From the NCBI RefSeq assembly GCF_004801395.1, contig NZ_SSOA01000001.1, positions 434,001 through 498,000 of the forward strand: a DNA stretch of 64,000 nucleotides, written 5' to 3'. The notes below the pieces were generated by a model. That model was not told the origin of the DNA. It worked only from the letters and a program-made list of their open reading frames with translations, and did no database searches. Of this stretch, positions 19,881-28,835 are shown one piece after another. Made by a program: the position numbers and the translations under genes. Each line of letters begins with the position of its first letter. The stretch's first letter is position 1. The stretch is from Gillisella terrae. Its GTDB lineage: Bacteria; Pseudomonadota; Alphaproteobacteria; Rhizobiales; Rhizobiaceae.

Positions 19881-21875
19881 CTAGCCCTTGGGCTTGAAGC
19901 TTTTCTTCTTTGCACCACCGGCTGGGCCGTCAAACTTGCCTTTTGCCTTGCCTGCATAGGCGGGCTTGTCACCCTTACTGTGGGCTGGCTTTGCGGGCTT
20001 GTCCCAACTGCGGGTTTCACCTGCATTATAGGGCTTTTTCTTTGGCTTTTCGCCCCACACGTCGTCATCGACCTTGGACAATTCGTCCTTGTAAACGCGG
20101 CGCTCACCTGCTTCTGCCTTTTTGGCATAAGGCTTCTTATCGCCGTAGGGCTTGGTTTCGCCGCGTGGCTTGCGGTCTGCAAAATCCGAATCGTCGCGCG
20201 GTGGGCGGGCTGCGCGTTCCTTTGGCGGCGCGTTAAAGTCGGGCATGCCCGGCAATTGCTTGACGGTAATGCCGCGCTCCAGCGACTTGTTCGGACCAAG
20301 GGCTGTCAGGAACTTGTCCAGATGCGTCTGCGAGATCTCCACAAAGGTCTCTTCCGGCTGCATCTTGATAGCGCCGATTTCATTCTTGGTGATATTGCCG
20401 TTGCGGCACAGCATTGGGATCAGCCAACGTGGCTCGGCGCTCTGGCGGCGGCCAACCGAGAGTGAGAACCACACGCTCGGGCCAAACTCGCTGCGCGGGC
20501 GCGATGGTGTGTTCGGCTCATAAGAGTCACCGTCGCGGCGTTCGCGGGCGGGTGTTACCTTGACTTCCATTAGGTCTTCCGGTGCCGAGCGCGTGCTGCG
20601 GTAGCCGCGCAGGAAAGCAGCAGCGACCTTTTCAGCGCCATGGGCTTCCAAAAGGCGCTTCACAGTGTCGGCTTCGTCTTCGGTGATCTTTTCCTGGAAG
20701 ACCGGATCGGCCATCAGGCGCTCGTCATCGCGCGCCAGAACTTCGTCAGCAGAGGGCGGCTTAACCCAGGCAGGCTGCACATTGGCACCGCCCAGAATGC
20801 GCTCGGCCTTGCGACGCTGGCTCATCGGCACAATCAGGGCCGAAACGCCCTTGTTGCCAGCGCGGCCTGTGCGGCCAGAGCGGTGCAGCAGGGTTTCGGA
20901 ATTGGTCGGCAGATCGGCATGAATCACCAGCTCAAGGCCGGGAAGGTCGATGCCGCGGGCAGCAACGTCGGTTGCCACGCAGACACGGGCGCGGCCATCA
21001 CGCATGGCTTGCAGGGCGTGGGTGCGCTCGTTTTGCGACAATTCGCCAGACAAAGCCACCACCGAGAAGCCGCGATTGTGCAAACGGGCGGTCAGGTGGT
21101 TGACGTTGGCGCGGGTGGAGCAAAACACAATCGCATTGCGCGCTTCATAGAAGCGCAGCACGTTGATGATGGCGTTTTCCTTGTCTGACGGCGTGGTCAG
21201 CATGGCGCGATATTCAATATCCACGTGCTGCTTGCGCTCAGAGATCGTCTCAATACGCTTGGCATTGCGCTGATAGCTCTTGGCAAGGTCCGCAATCGAG
21301 CGCGGCACAGTGGCCGAGAACATCAACGTGCGGCGATCATCCGGTGAGGCTTCGAGGATAAATTCAAGATCTTCGCGGAAGCCGAGGTCTAGCATTTCGT
21401 CGGCTTCGTCCATCACCACGGCCTTCAGGCCGGAGAGATCGAGAGCGCGGCGGGTGATGTGGTCACGCAGGCGGCCCGGTGTGCCAACAATGATATGTGC
21501 ACCGCGCTCCAGCGCACGGCGCTCGTTGCGAATGTCCATGCCGCCAACGCAGGTGGCAAACACCGCACCAGTGTTTTCATAGAGCCATTCCAGCTCGCGC
21601 TGAACCTGCAAGGCCAATTCGCGGGTGGGGGCAATGCACAGTGCCACAGGCTGGGTGGTGGCGCGCTCAAAGCGGTTTTCGCCGCCAAGCAATGTGGGAG
21701 CCAGGGCAAGGCCAAAGGCAACCGTTTTACCAGAACCCGTCTGGGCCGAAACCAGCGCATCCCGGCCTTCGAGATCTTCATCGATCATCGCTTGTTGCAC
21801 AGGGGTGAGGGTGGCGTAACCACGTTTGCGCAAGGCCTCGGCAATCGCCGGGACGATGCCGTCATAAATAGTCAT
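19881..21875 (-). CDS. DEAD-box ATP-dependent RNA helicase (DeaD/CsdA-like)
   Basis: A 664-residue RNA helicase unwinding structured RNA, probably in ribosome assembly or cold adaptation. Motifs in order: Q motif (YATLTPVQQAM), I AQTGSGKT, Ia PTRELALQV, Ib GTPGRLRDH, II DEAD in VVMDEADEMLD, III FSATVP, IV IVFCSTR, V ATDVAARGID, VI HRSGRTGRAG. A DbpA-like RNA-binding domain follows, then a K/P-rich basic tail (about 540-664). Start MTIYDGIV at 21875 is chosen as the first core codon; ATG 21902 is also in frame. A RIME-like repeat abuts the TAG stop. Confidence 0.93.
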   Translation of the reverse strand: MTIYDGIVPAIAEALRKRGYATLTPVQQAMIDEDLEGRDALVSAQTGSGKTVAFGLALAPTLLGGENRFERATTQPVALCIAPTRELALQVQRELEWLYENTGAVFATCVGGMDIRNERRALERGAHIIVGTPGRLRDHITRRALDLSGLKAVVMDEADEMLDLGFREDLEFILEASPDDRRTLMFSATVPRSIADLAKSYQRNAKRIETISERKQHVDIEYRAMLTTPSDKENAIINVLRFYEARNAIVFCSTRANVNHLTARLHNRGFSVVALSGELSQNERTHALQAMRDGRARVCVATDVAARGIDLPGLELVIHADLPTNSETLLHRSGRTGRAGNKGVSALIVPMSQRRKAERILGGANVQPAWVKPPSADEVLARDDERLMADPVFQEKITEDEADTVKRLLEAHGAEKVAAAFLRGYRSTRSAPEDLMEVKVTPARERRDGDSYEPNTPSRPRSEFGPSVWFSLSVGRRQSAEPRWLIPMLCRNGNITKNEIGAIKMQPEETFVEISQTHLDKFLTALGPNKSLERGITVKQLPGMPDFNAPPKERAARPPRDDSDFADRKPRGETKPYGDKKPYAKKAEAGERRVYKDELSKVDDDVWGEKPKKKPYNAGETRSWDKPAKPAHSKGDKPAYAGKAKGKFDGPAGGAKKKSFKPKG

Positions 21876-22041
21876 GGGGTCATCTCTCGAAATATCTGTC
21901 ATCAGGTCATGCGCCAAGCAGCTATCTCAGGACAGACACGAAGGCACGACGCCCGCCGATTGCGGGTATGGTTGCGCCGTTCCTAACCGGGAAAGCTTCG
22001 AAAGTACAGAGGGGAGCCGCAAAAAGCCACCAAGATGGTGA

Positions 22042-22062
22042 AGAGGGGCGCGAAACCCCTCT
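22042..22062. terminator. Hairpin behind GNAT gene
   Basis: AGAGGGG-7 bases-CCCCTCT lies a few bases beyond the 22068 stop on the minus strand. A T-run follows only on the plus strand, so its role as terminator of the minus-strand gene is uncertain. Confidence 0.45.
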
Positions 22063-22067
22063 GTTTT

Positions 22068-22607
22068 TCAAGCGGGCATGCGGGCCATGGCGTAAGCATC
22101 CACAAAGCGGCCTTCACGAAAGGCAAAGGCCCGGTGCAGGCCTTCGCGCTCAAAACCGAAGCTTTCATAAAGCGCTATGGCTCCAGCGTTGTCAGTATAA
22201 ACAGTCAGTTCCAGCCGCTTGATGTTCAGCCAGTCATCAGCAATCGCCACCAGCTCGCCCATAAGGGCGCGGCCAATGCCCCGGCGTTGATAATCATCGT
22301 GCACGCCCATGCCAATCGTGGCCACGTGGCTGCGGCGGCCTGCCAATTGGGTCATTCCGGCGTGACCAACAATTTTACCGTCTAATACAGCAACCAGTGA
22401 GGTGACGTTGGGCGGAAGGGTCTCGATATATTTGCGGGCACCTTGAACGGTTGGATAGGGTGGACGAAGCGTGCCGAACCGAAAACCGGGCAGGTTTTGC
22501 ATGGCTGTCAGCCCTTCGGCATCATCGGAGCCAATGACACGAATTATCAAGCCCTCCGGCCAGCGAGCGTTTTGGGCAACGGGTATAATGGGTGGATTAT
22601 CTGACAT
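22068..22607 (-). CDS. GNAT-family N-acetyltransferase
   Basis: A 179-residue protein with the acetyl-CoA loop DYQRRGIGRALMGELVAIA (Q/RxxGxG/A, about 118-130) followed by LELTVYTDNAGAIALYESFGFEREG, the typical motif B of GNAT enzymes. GHAGMTQLAGRRSHVATIGMGVH is the beta4-beta5 region. The acceptor substrate cannot be deduced. It stands alone between the DEAD-box helicase and an exonuclease gene on the other strand. Confidence 0.85.
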   Translation of the reverse strand: MSDNPPIIPVAQNARWPEGLIIRVIGSDDAEGLTAMQNLPGFRFGTLRPPYPTVQGARKYIETLPPNVTSLVAVLDGKIVGHAGMTQLAGRRSHVATIGMGVHDDYQRRGIGRALMGELVAIADDWLNIKRLELTVYTDNAGAIALYESFGFEREGLHRAFAFREGRFVDAYAMARMPA

Positions 22608-22859
22608 ATCTGCTCTCTTTTATCGGCGAAGGAGCAGGAGCTTTGATCAACCCTGCTGACGATCGCAGGGTTGGTGGGGTTTGAAGGTCGTTACACTAAA
22701 GCCAAGCGACGCCATCCCCACGTTCCCGCGGAACGTTGGTAAGAAGGGTCATCACGTGGGTTGAGCGAATTGCGTTCATGGATGATTTTTTCAACAGGCA
22801 CCTGCCAAAGTCAAGAGGCTTATCTTGCCCAAATTCTCCATGGCGCTTATGCAATAGCG

Positions 22860-23507
22860 ATGTCGTTATCATCAAAAAGCATCGCGCCCAAAACCATCGC
22901 CCCAAAAACCATCGCCATCGATTTTGAAACCGCCAATGAGGGGCGCGATAGTGCGTGCTCGGTTGGCTTGGCATGGATTGCAGATGGGCAGGTGGTACGG
23001 GTGGAAGAGCGGCTGATTCGCCCACGCACCATGCGGTTTTCATCGTTCAACATCGCCATTCACGGCATTCGGCCTGAACATGTTGAGGATGCGCCTGAAT
23101 TTCCTGAAGTGATGGATGAATTTGCCGACGATTTTGCGGGTGCGATGATGATTGCCCACAATGCCGCCTTTGATTTTTCGGTCTGGCGTGGCGCACTGGA
23201 TGCCTACCGGCTGCCCTATCCGAGCTTTGATTATGTGTGCAGCGTCAAGCTTGCGCAAAAAATCTGGCCGCAACTGCCCTCCCATAAGCTCAATATTCTG
23301 GCGGCTCATCTGGATCTGTCGTTTCGCCATCATAATGCCGCTGAAGATGCCAACATTTGCGCACAAGCCGTGGTGGAGATGATGGATCGCAAAGGGGCTG
23401 CGGATGTGGTGGAGCTGGCGGGCATGGTTGGCCTGTCTGTGGGCAAGCTGTTTCCCGGTGGTTATCAGGCCTGTTCTGTGCGCAAACCGGCAAGGGCGTT
23501 GCGCTGA
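22860..23507 (+). CDS. 3'-5' exonuclease, DnaQ-like (DEDDh) family
   Basis: A 215-residue nuclease domain. The exonuclease motifs are visible: Exo I IAIDFETAN (metal Asp and Glu), Exo II MIAHNAAFDFSV and Exo III HHNAAEDANICA with the catalytic His five residues before Asp. This is the proofreading-exonuclease fold as a stand-alone protein, not the polymerase III epsilon subunit (no polymerase-binding tail). The N-terminus holds a small tandem repeat (IAPKTIAPKTIA). ATG 22860 has no good Shine-Dalgarno, so the start is uncertain. Confidence 0.82.
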   Translation: MSLSSKSIAPKTIAPKTIAIDFETANEGRDSACSVGLAWIADGQVVRVEERLIRPRTMRFSSFNIAIHGIRPEHVEDAPEFPEVMDEFADDFAGAMMIAHNAAFDFSVWRGALDAYRLPYPSFDYVCSVKLAQKIWPQLPSHKLNILAAHLDLSFRHHNAAEDANICAQAVVEMMDRKGAADVVELAGMVGLSVGKLFPGGYQACSVRKPARALR

Positions 23508-23575
23508 TCAGGTTTCACTCTTGTAACGGTGGCGTGAAGCCATATCTCTTCTTCAGATGTTCTTTGGAGATTGAT

Positions 23576-24067
23576 ATGTCGAGCGTTGTGAAAACCCTGA
23601 CCATGGCTGCGGCTGCCCTATCGGTGTCCAGTGGATTGGCGTTTGCGGATGTCATTGGCAAAGTCGGAGTAGACTGGACCGGCAATGACATTGTGGTTGA
23701 GGCCATTGCTGATCCGCAGGTCAAAGGGGTGACCTGCCATGTCACCTATTTCGACCGCTCGCTGATTGACCGATTGCACAAGGGAAACTGGTTTGAGGAT
23801 CCCTCCAATGGGGCCATTGCCTGCCGCCAGACCGGCCCGATCGAGATTGGCGATATCAATCTCTCCAAGTCAGGCGAAGAGGTGTTTCGTCAGGGACGTT
23901 CGTTGATCTGGAAATCGCTGGTGGTGAATCGAATTTACGATAAGGCCAATGATACGCTGGTCTATCTGATCCATTCCCGCCAGGTTGTGGATGGGTCGGC
24001 GAAAATGGGAATTTCCACGGTGCCGCTGTTCAATCAGAATCCGGTCTGGAAAAATGGCAAGCCGTAA
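23576..24067 (+). CDS. creA: CreA family protein
   Basis: A 163-residue exported protein with signal peptide MAAAALSVSSGLAFA (cleavage about residue 22). It matches the CreA family in order: VEAIADPQVKGVTCHVTYFD, AIACRQTGPIEI, SLIWKSLVVNRIYDK, LVYLIHSRQVVDGS and the end ISTVPL. The function of CreA is not established. Shine-Dalgarno TTGGAGA lies five bases before the ATG. It is a single-gene unit. Confidence 0.85.
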   Translation: MSSVVKTLTMAAAALSVSSGLAFADVIGKVGVDWTGNDIVVEAIADPQVKGVTCHVTYFDRSLIDRLHKGNWFEDPSNGAIACRQTGPIEIGDINLSKSGEEVFRQGRSLIWKSLVVNRIYDKANDTLVYLIHSRQVVDGSAKMGISTVPLFNQNPVWKNGKP

Positions 24068-24565
24068 GCCCAAGATATGATCCCAAAAAAGGTCATTTTA
24101 TCACCTGTCATTCTGACCATTCATGAGAATTCAGGGGTTTATCCTTGGGGCGTGATAGTGCAAATTAACGCTGCGTGGGGGCTGGGTTAAGAGCTTCACC
24201 ACTGAGCGTCTGCGCATGTCAAACGACTGGGCTGGGTTGTCGTCTCTGGTGCATTGCGTCCTAGGCTGGAATTGTTTGGGGAAATATGCAGCGGATTTAA
24301 AGCTTACAACCTCTTTTGTGCGATCTATGATGCACAGAATGCTGGATGCTTTTAAGGCGAACATGAGCGCAGGATACGAATGCTCTAGCGGTTTTGGCTG
24401 GTTTTGAGGCTGCCGCTTTTGCACAAAGACCTTTACCTGTGGGTCACGAAGACCATCCTTAAGCCACCGGGGTGGTCTTCATTGCGCAAGCATTCATTGA
24501 CATGTTGAAAAATAAGGCCTGCCTGTTTTTATTGAAAGCAGGCAGGCCTTTTTGATGCACTTAAC
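24068..24565. other. Gene-free region with two hairpins
   Basis: About 500 bp without a convincing gene. It holds an 8-bp stem GAAGACCA/TGGTCTTC (24448-24480), a fragment ATATGCAGCGGATTTAAAG near 24284-24302 that resembles the flank of palindromic repeat family 2, and the terminator at 24514. The short open frame at 24216-24407 overlaps this repeat-like text and is not supported. Confidence 0.45.
24514..24553. terminator. Bidirectional terminator
   Basis: A perfect 12-bp stem AAGGCCTGCCTG/CAGGCAGGCCTT with a T-run on both strands. It lies just beyond the stop of the small secreted-protein gene on the minus strand. Confidence 0.85.
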
Positions 24566-24907
24566 TTATTTTATGTAAACGATTTTTCCGCCGTTGAGCG
24601 CGGTTTGCACCCACACAATGTTATGGATGCGAATGCCGCGCTTTTGCATGGCTTCGCGTAAGGAAGGGCTGCTTCTCACTTCAGCTTGTGCGTTTTGCAT
24701 CCGATCCTTCGATGGGTAGATAGCCGTGAGCGGCAGGTCGTTTTCGCGCCCATGCATGTGGTTCGCCACATTCACCACGGAAACGTTGTCATTGTAGATC
24801 GTGCCAAACAGGATTTTGGAAATCTCGCTTTGCGCAGCATTGGCCGGAAGCACCATTGTGCCAGCCAAAAAAGCGGCTGCAAGTGTTGAGGTGATCAGGG
24901 TTTTCAT
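24566..24907 (-). CDS. Small secreted protein of unknown function
   Basis: 113 residues. The start is MKTLITSTLAAAFLAGTMVLPANAA, a Sec signal peptide with probable cleavage after ANA (about residue 24). GGAGA lies eight bases before the ATG at 24907, which rules out the longer frame. The mature part is about 88 residues, with no cysteine and no motif I recognise (ISKILFGTIYNDNVSVVN near its start, ending NGGKIVYIK). It has its own terminator. It probably acts in the periplasm or envelope. Confidence 0.75.
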   Translation of the reverse strand: MKTLITSTLAAAFLAGTMVLPANAAQSEISKILFGTIYNDNVSVVNVANHMHGRENDLPLTAIYPSKDRMQNAQAEVRSSPSLREAMQKRGIRIHNIVWVQTALNGGKIVYIK

Positions 24908-25260
24908 GGTTGGTCTCCATTCTCCGTCAGGGCGCAATTGCAAAGAGGCTCAATGCAGATGTCTCTCTTATAAATTATGTAAGAGCCCGATTGGCGAATG
25001 CCATGGGGGATGATGAAAAAAGCCCCTGTCGCGCTGTTCTACAGCGCCTCTCACCACATATGGTGCACAAAGAACGCTGTAGCACTTTTAATCTACTGCA
25101 TAATTTTCTCCTTGAATCGATTCCGATTTGAGGAAGCATGCAGCAGGATGCTACGGTCCACACTCAACGCAAAAACCACCGGTTCGGTGCCATCACGTCC
25201 GAACCAGTGGATATCATGATAAAATCCATCATGCGCTTTCGCCCATGATGAAGCCTGTTG
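24908..25260. other. Gene-free region between small secreted gene and cheW
   Basis: About 350 bp. It holds palindromic repeat copy B (25096-25146). Otherwise I see no gene or RNA. Confidence 0.4.
25096..25146. repeat. Palindromic repeat family 2, copy B
   Basis: CTGCATAATTTTCTCCTTG, then AATCGATTCCGATT, then TGAGGAAGCATGCAGCAG. It has the same core and flanks as copies A, C and D. Confidence 0.75.
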
Positions 25261-25728
25261 TCAGGCTGCGTTTGCCAGCAACTCGTCGGCAATGACCGTA
25301 TCGAGGTTGAGGAAGCAGACCATGGATTTTTCGAGAGCCACAATGCCGCGGCAGAAATCGCGTTGCATTTCCGGGATAATTTCCGGAGCTGGCTGCAAGT
25401 CTTCACCGCGAATGGTCATCATGTCGGAGACCTGCTCAACCAGCAGACCAACCAGCTTGCCGCCAATGTCGGTGACGATAATGGCAGAGCGCTCGGACGG
25501 CTCAGTCATGCTCATGCCGAGACGGCAGGCCATGTCGATAACCGGAATAACGGCGCCGCGCAGGTTGATCAGACCCAGCACGTAAGGAGGTGTGTGGGGC
25601 ATCGGCGTCACGGGGGCCCAACCACGAATTTCGCGGATGGCCATGATGTCGATACAAAACTCTTGCTCGCCCAAATGGAACGAGACAATTTCGAGATATG
25701 CTCCAGACTGTTTGATGGCATTAGACAT
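25261..25728 (-). CDS. cheW: Chemotaxis coupling protein CheW
   Basis: A 155-residue two-SH3-like-fold adaptor linking receptors to the CheA kinase. Typical text: YLEIVSFHLGEQEFCIDIMAIREI, YVLGLINLRGAVIPVIDMACRLG, and the C-terminal GLLVEQVSDMM. Translation starts at ATG 25728, two bases after the mcp stop, so the genes are one transcript. It is outside any visible che operon, suggesting a receptor with a dedicated coupler that works with CheA encoded elsewhere. Confidence 0.93.
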   Translation of the reverse strand: MSNAIKQSGAYLEIVSFHLGEQEFCIDIMAIREIRGWAPVTPMPHTPPYVLGLINLRGAVIPVIDMACRLGMSMTEPSERSAIIVTDIGGKLVGLLVEQVSDMMTIRGEDLQPAPEIIPEMQRDFCRGIVALEKSMVCFLNLDTVIADELLANAA

Positions 25729-25730
25729 GG

Positions 25731-27719
25731 TTAGAACTCTTCCCACTGATCGGTTGCTGTCGCGGTTGCCGCTGCCTTTGCTTTGGCGGGCGGCGCATTG
25801 CTGCTTTTACTAAATGCACCCGCAACCTTGCCTATAAGCTGCCTTGCGGGCGATGGTGTTGGTGTTGATGTCGATTTTACCGGCATCGGTTTGCTGATCG
25901 GCTCTCCAGGCTTCGCACCTTGAACCTTGAACTGGCCCACAAGCCGTCCCAGGTTCTCAGCGTCGCTGGCCAGCGTGTGGCTCGCGGCATTGGTTTGTTC
26001 GACCATGGCCGCATTTTGTTGCGTCACGTGGTCCATTTGTCCAACCGCAGAGTTTATCTCGCTCAGTCCAATTGATTGTTCGCGCGCGGAAGTTACGATC
26101 GACTTAACATGCCCGTTAATTTTGAGAACATCCTCACCTATTTTGTGCAAAGCCTCGCCAGTGGCCGTCACAAGCTCCACGCCTGTGCGTACTTCATCGT
26201 TGGATTTGCCCACCAGAGACTTGATGGTTTGGGCGGCAGTGGCCGCGCGGCCAGCCAAAGCGCGCACTTCCTGGGCGACAACGGCAAAGCCTTTGCCAGC
26301 CTCACCGGCGCGCGCTGCCTCAACACCGGCGTTCAACGCCAGCAAATTGGTCTGGAAGGCGATTTCCTCAACCACATTAATGATTTTGCCAATTTCGGCG
26401 GTGGCGTCTTCAATCCGCTCCATGGCGGCCATGGCATCGGCCACAACGGCCACCGAGCGCTCGGCGAATGAATTGGTGTTGGCAACCATTGTGCCTGCAT
26501 CTTCAGCGCGCTGGGTGCTGGTGCGCACGGTCTCGGTGATTTCGGCAAGGGCTGCCGATGTTTGTTCCAGCGATGCGGCCTGCTGTTCGGTGCGCTTGGC
26601 CAGATCATCGGCGGCAGAGCGCATCTGGTTGGCATTTGCCTGAATGGAGGAGGAATTGACCGAGATTTCTTGCATGACATTGTAAAGGCGTGCAGCGACC
26701 TGATTGAAATCGATGCGCAAGCGGTCGATTTCCTGCGGGAATTCCTGATCAATCACGGCGCGCAAATTGCCTTCCGCAAGCTGGTTCAATCCCTTGCCCA
26801 GAGCGTCAACAGCCACGTTGAGGCGGTCGCGCTCTTTGGCTGCGGCATTGGCGCGCTCATGCAACTGGCTTTCATTGATTTTGCGGGTTTCTTCAGTTTG
26901 CACTTCAAGAGCCAACTTTTCCATGGCTGATTGACGAAAAACCTCGGCTGCGCGGGCAATTTCGCCAATCTCGTCGGAACGGTGCAGGTTTTCGATTTGC
27001 GCGTTATAATTTCCGCTGACAATGTCTTGCAGGCTGGTGCGCGCACTGCGGATACCGGACAGAATAAACCGGGTGTTGATGATTTGCAGGGCAAGAACCA
27101 CCAGAAAGGCGACAATGCCGATGGAAAGCTGCATGACAATCGAGCTTCTGGAGGCCGTGGTTGCCTCGTTCACGCGCTGTTCAACCAGTTTGTTGCCGGT
27201 CGAATAGAGTGTTGCCAGCATCTTGCCCAGATTTGCGCCAGCCTGGTCAATCACATCATCAATGCGTGCATAGGCGTCTTCGTCCGCGCCCGATTCCACC
27301 AGTGTTTTCAGCTCAAGACCGGTTTCCTGAATGAAGCTTTTGACGTCCGAGTCGTAAGTGCTCACCGCACTTTCAACCCCGAGATCTTTGGCGACTTCTT
27401 TGACAATCGCAGCACCGCTCAGAAGCGTTTTGCTGCCTCTATCAAAAATTTCCTGGCGCTCGGGATGAATTTTACGGTCGGCGCGGTCAATAATGGTATC
27501 CATGGCCGCCAAGGTTATTTCATCATTGGCGCGCCGCAGGTCATTAATGGTCTCGACCTTACCTTTGATGTCAATGGCGCGGATGAGGGATGCATCCAAC
27601 TGGCTGCTTTTATAATACCCCACCGCGAGCATGGCGACGATTGCGCATGTGGTTGCCACTCCCAATGTCATCAAGCGTTGACTGATGGAAAGTCCGCGCC
27701 CAGAACTTTTGTCGCTCAT
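25731..27719 (-). CDS. Methyl-accepting chemotaxis protein
   Basis: A 662-residue receptor. TM1 (LMTLGVATTCAIVAMLAVGYY, about 17-37) and TM2 (about 185-205, IGIVAFLVVLALQIINT) bracket a periplasmic four-helix-type sensor of about 150 residues. Two HAMP-like regions follow, then the methylation helices and the signalling tip IAFQTNLLALNAGVEAARAG. The end DQWEEF is a xWxxF pentapeptide, the tether used by CheR/CheB in other receptors. Start at ATG 27719, preceded by GGTGA; the longer frame begins with unlikely residues. The ligand is unknown. Confidence 0.93.
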   Translation of the reverse strand: MSDKSSGRGLSISQRLMTLGVATTCAIVAMLAVGYYKSSQLDASLIRAIDIKGKVETINDLRRANDEITLAAMDTIIDRADRKIHPERQEIFDRGSKTLLSGAAIVKEVAKDLGVESAVSTYDSDVKSFIQETGLELKTLVESGADEDAYARIDDVIDQAGANLGKMLATLYSTGNKLVEQRVNEATTASRSSIVMQLSIGIVAFLVVLALQIINTRFILSGIRSARTSLQDIVSGNYNAQIENLHRSDEIGEIARAAEVFRQSAMEKLALEVQTEETRKINESQLHERANAAAKERDRLNVAVDALGKGLNQLAEGNLRAVIDQEFPQEIDRLRIDFNQVAARLYNVMQEISVNSSSIQANANQMRSAADDLAKRTEQQAASLEQTSAALAEITETVRTSTQRAEDAGTMVANTNSFAERSVAVVADAMAAMERIEDATAEIGKIINVVEEIAFQTNLLALNAGVEAARAGEAGKGFAVVAQEVRALAGRAATAAQTIKSLVGKSNDEVRTGVELVTATGEALHKIGEDVLKINGHVKSIVTSAREQSIGLSEINSAVGQMDHVTQQNAAMVEQTNAASHTLASDAENLGRLVGQFKVQGAKPGEPISKPMPVKSTSTPTPSPARQLIGKVAGAFSKSSNAPPAKAKAAATATATDQWEEF

Positions 27720-28060
27720 AAATGTCACCGCCCCGCTGGATAGATCTCTCAAAAATTGCTGCGGACGAGCCGCAATGAAATTTGCGCGCGCCTTGTGTGA
27801 TATGGCACAGATGTTGCTGCACCATTTCCATAAGTGCAGATTTTACCGACAACAGTTAAGCTTCCGCTAATTTTGCGAAAGATTGTTTTTTATCTTTATA
27901 TGTATAGTGGTGCGCAATCTTTCAGAGCGGGGCGATAACGTGTTGTTGTGGCCAGTATGATGATAAAAGTTGCAGAGCATTGCCGAGTTGATTTGCATTT
28001 GAACAACCAAGCAGCGTATTCAGAATGGCGGCAGGTTTTGAAACAGGGCAGTGCGGTGGA
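27720..28060. promoter_or_regulatory. Divergent region between mcp and sco1-like gene
   Basis: About 340 bp, AT-rich near 27880-27910, which probably holds the promoters of both genes. No gene is supported here. Confidence 0.4.
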
Positions 28061-28660
28061 ATGAAGAGATTACGGATTGCATTATGGGGACTGGCAGCAG
28101 TTTGCGCTGCATTTCTGGGCTATATGACATTTCAGATTTCCGGAGCAAAGCAGCAGCTTGTCGAGAGTGCGTTTGGCGCACCGTTTCAGCTTGTTGACCA
28201 GCACGGCAAAGCCATTTCCGAGCAGGCGATGCGCGGCAAGCCGAGTGCGGTGTTTTTTGGCTTCACCCATTGCCCCGAAGTATGCCCCACAACGCTTTTC
28301 GAGCTGGATGGCTGGTTGAAAAAAGTGGATCCGAAAGGCGACAAGCTCAACGCATTCTTCGTGACCGTTGATCCTGAGCGCGACACACCGGACATTATGA
28401 ACCGCTACGTCTCCAACGTGTCAGATCGCATCACCGGCATTGCAGGCGCACCGGACAAGGTGATGGAGATGGTGAAGAGCTTTCGGGTTTATGCCAAGAA
28501 AGTACCGGTCGATGACAAAAATCCGAATGGTGATTACACCATGGATCACACGGCGTCGGTTTTTCTGCTCGACAGCGCTGGCCGCTTCAAGGGCACGATT
28601 GCCTATGGCGAAAACCCGGATGTTGCGGTCAAAAAGCTGGAAAATTTGGCGAAGGGCTGA
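28061..28660 (+). CDS. SCO1/SenC family copper chaperone
   Basis: A 199-residue membrane-anchored thioredoxin-fold protein that helps load copper into cytochrome c oxidase. It has one N-terminal membrane helix (about 5-24). The copper ligands are C71 and C75 in HCPEVCPTT and H163 in YTMDHTASVF. VTVDPERDTP is the family core. I use ATG 28061 (MKRLRIALWG); AGGGCAGTG precedes it at a usable distance, while the longer frame adds a non-signal leader. Confidence 0.92.
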   Translation: MKRLRIALWGLAAVCAAFLGYMTFQISGAKQQLVESAFGAPFQLVDQHGKAISEQAMRGKPSAVFFGFTHCPEVCPTTLFELDGWLKKVDPKGDKLNAFFVTVDPERDTPDIMNRYVSNVSDRITGIAGAPDKVMEMVKSFRVYAKKVPVDDKNPNGDYTMDHTASVFLLDSAGRFKGTIAYGENPDVAVKKLENLAKG

Positions 28661-28723
28661 ATTTCTCCCCTGGTCGGGCTTTTTCTTGCAACCGGCGCTC
28701 AGGCATTGTACCGAAAAACATGG

Positions 28724-28760
28724 CTGTATCCCTGAACCGGACACCGGTTCAGGGATGCAG
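28724..28760. terminator. Long palindrome between sco1-like gene and prmA
   Basis: A 17-bp stem (28724-28740 with 28744-28760) with a three-base loop and only one T-G pair; the core is CCCTGAACCGG-ACA-CCGGTTCAGGG. It would be a very stable RNA hairpin but has no T-run. It could be a terminator of another kind or a mobile palindromic unit. Confidence 0.6.
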
Positions 28761-28835
28761 TCAATATAAGCGCTACAGTGGAACCTTGTGTCTCATGGAT
28801 CACGTTCCCTGTAGAGAAGAGACCTTCAGCAGGAC

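Noticed and set aside
24216-24407. 63-codon frame in the gap after creA
   Set aside because: No ribosome site; overlaps repeat-like sequence; composition not protein-like.
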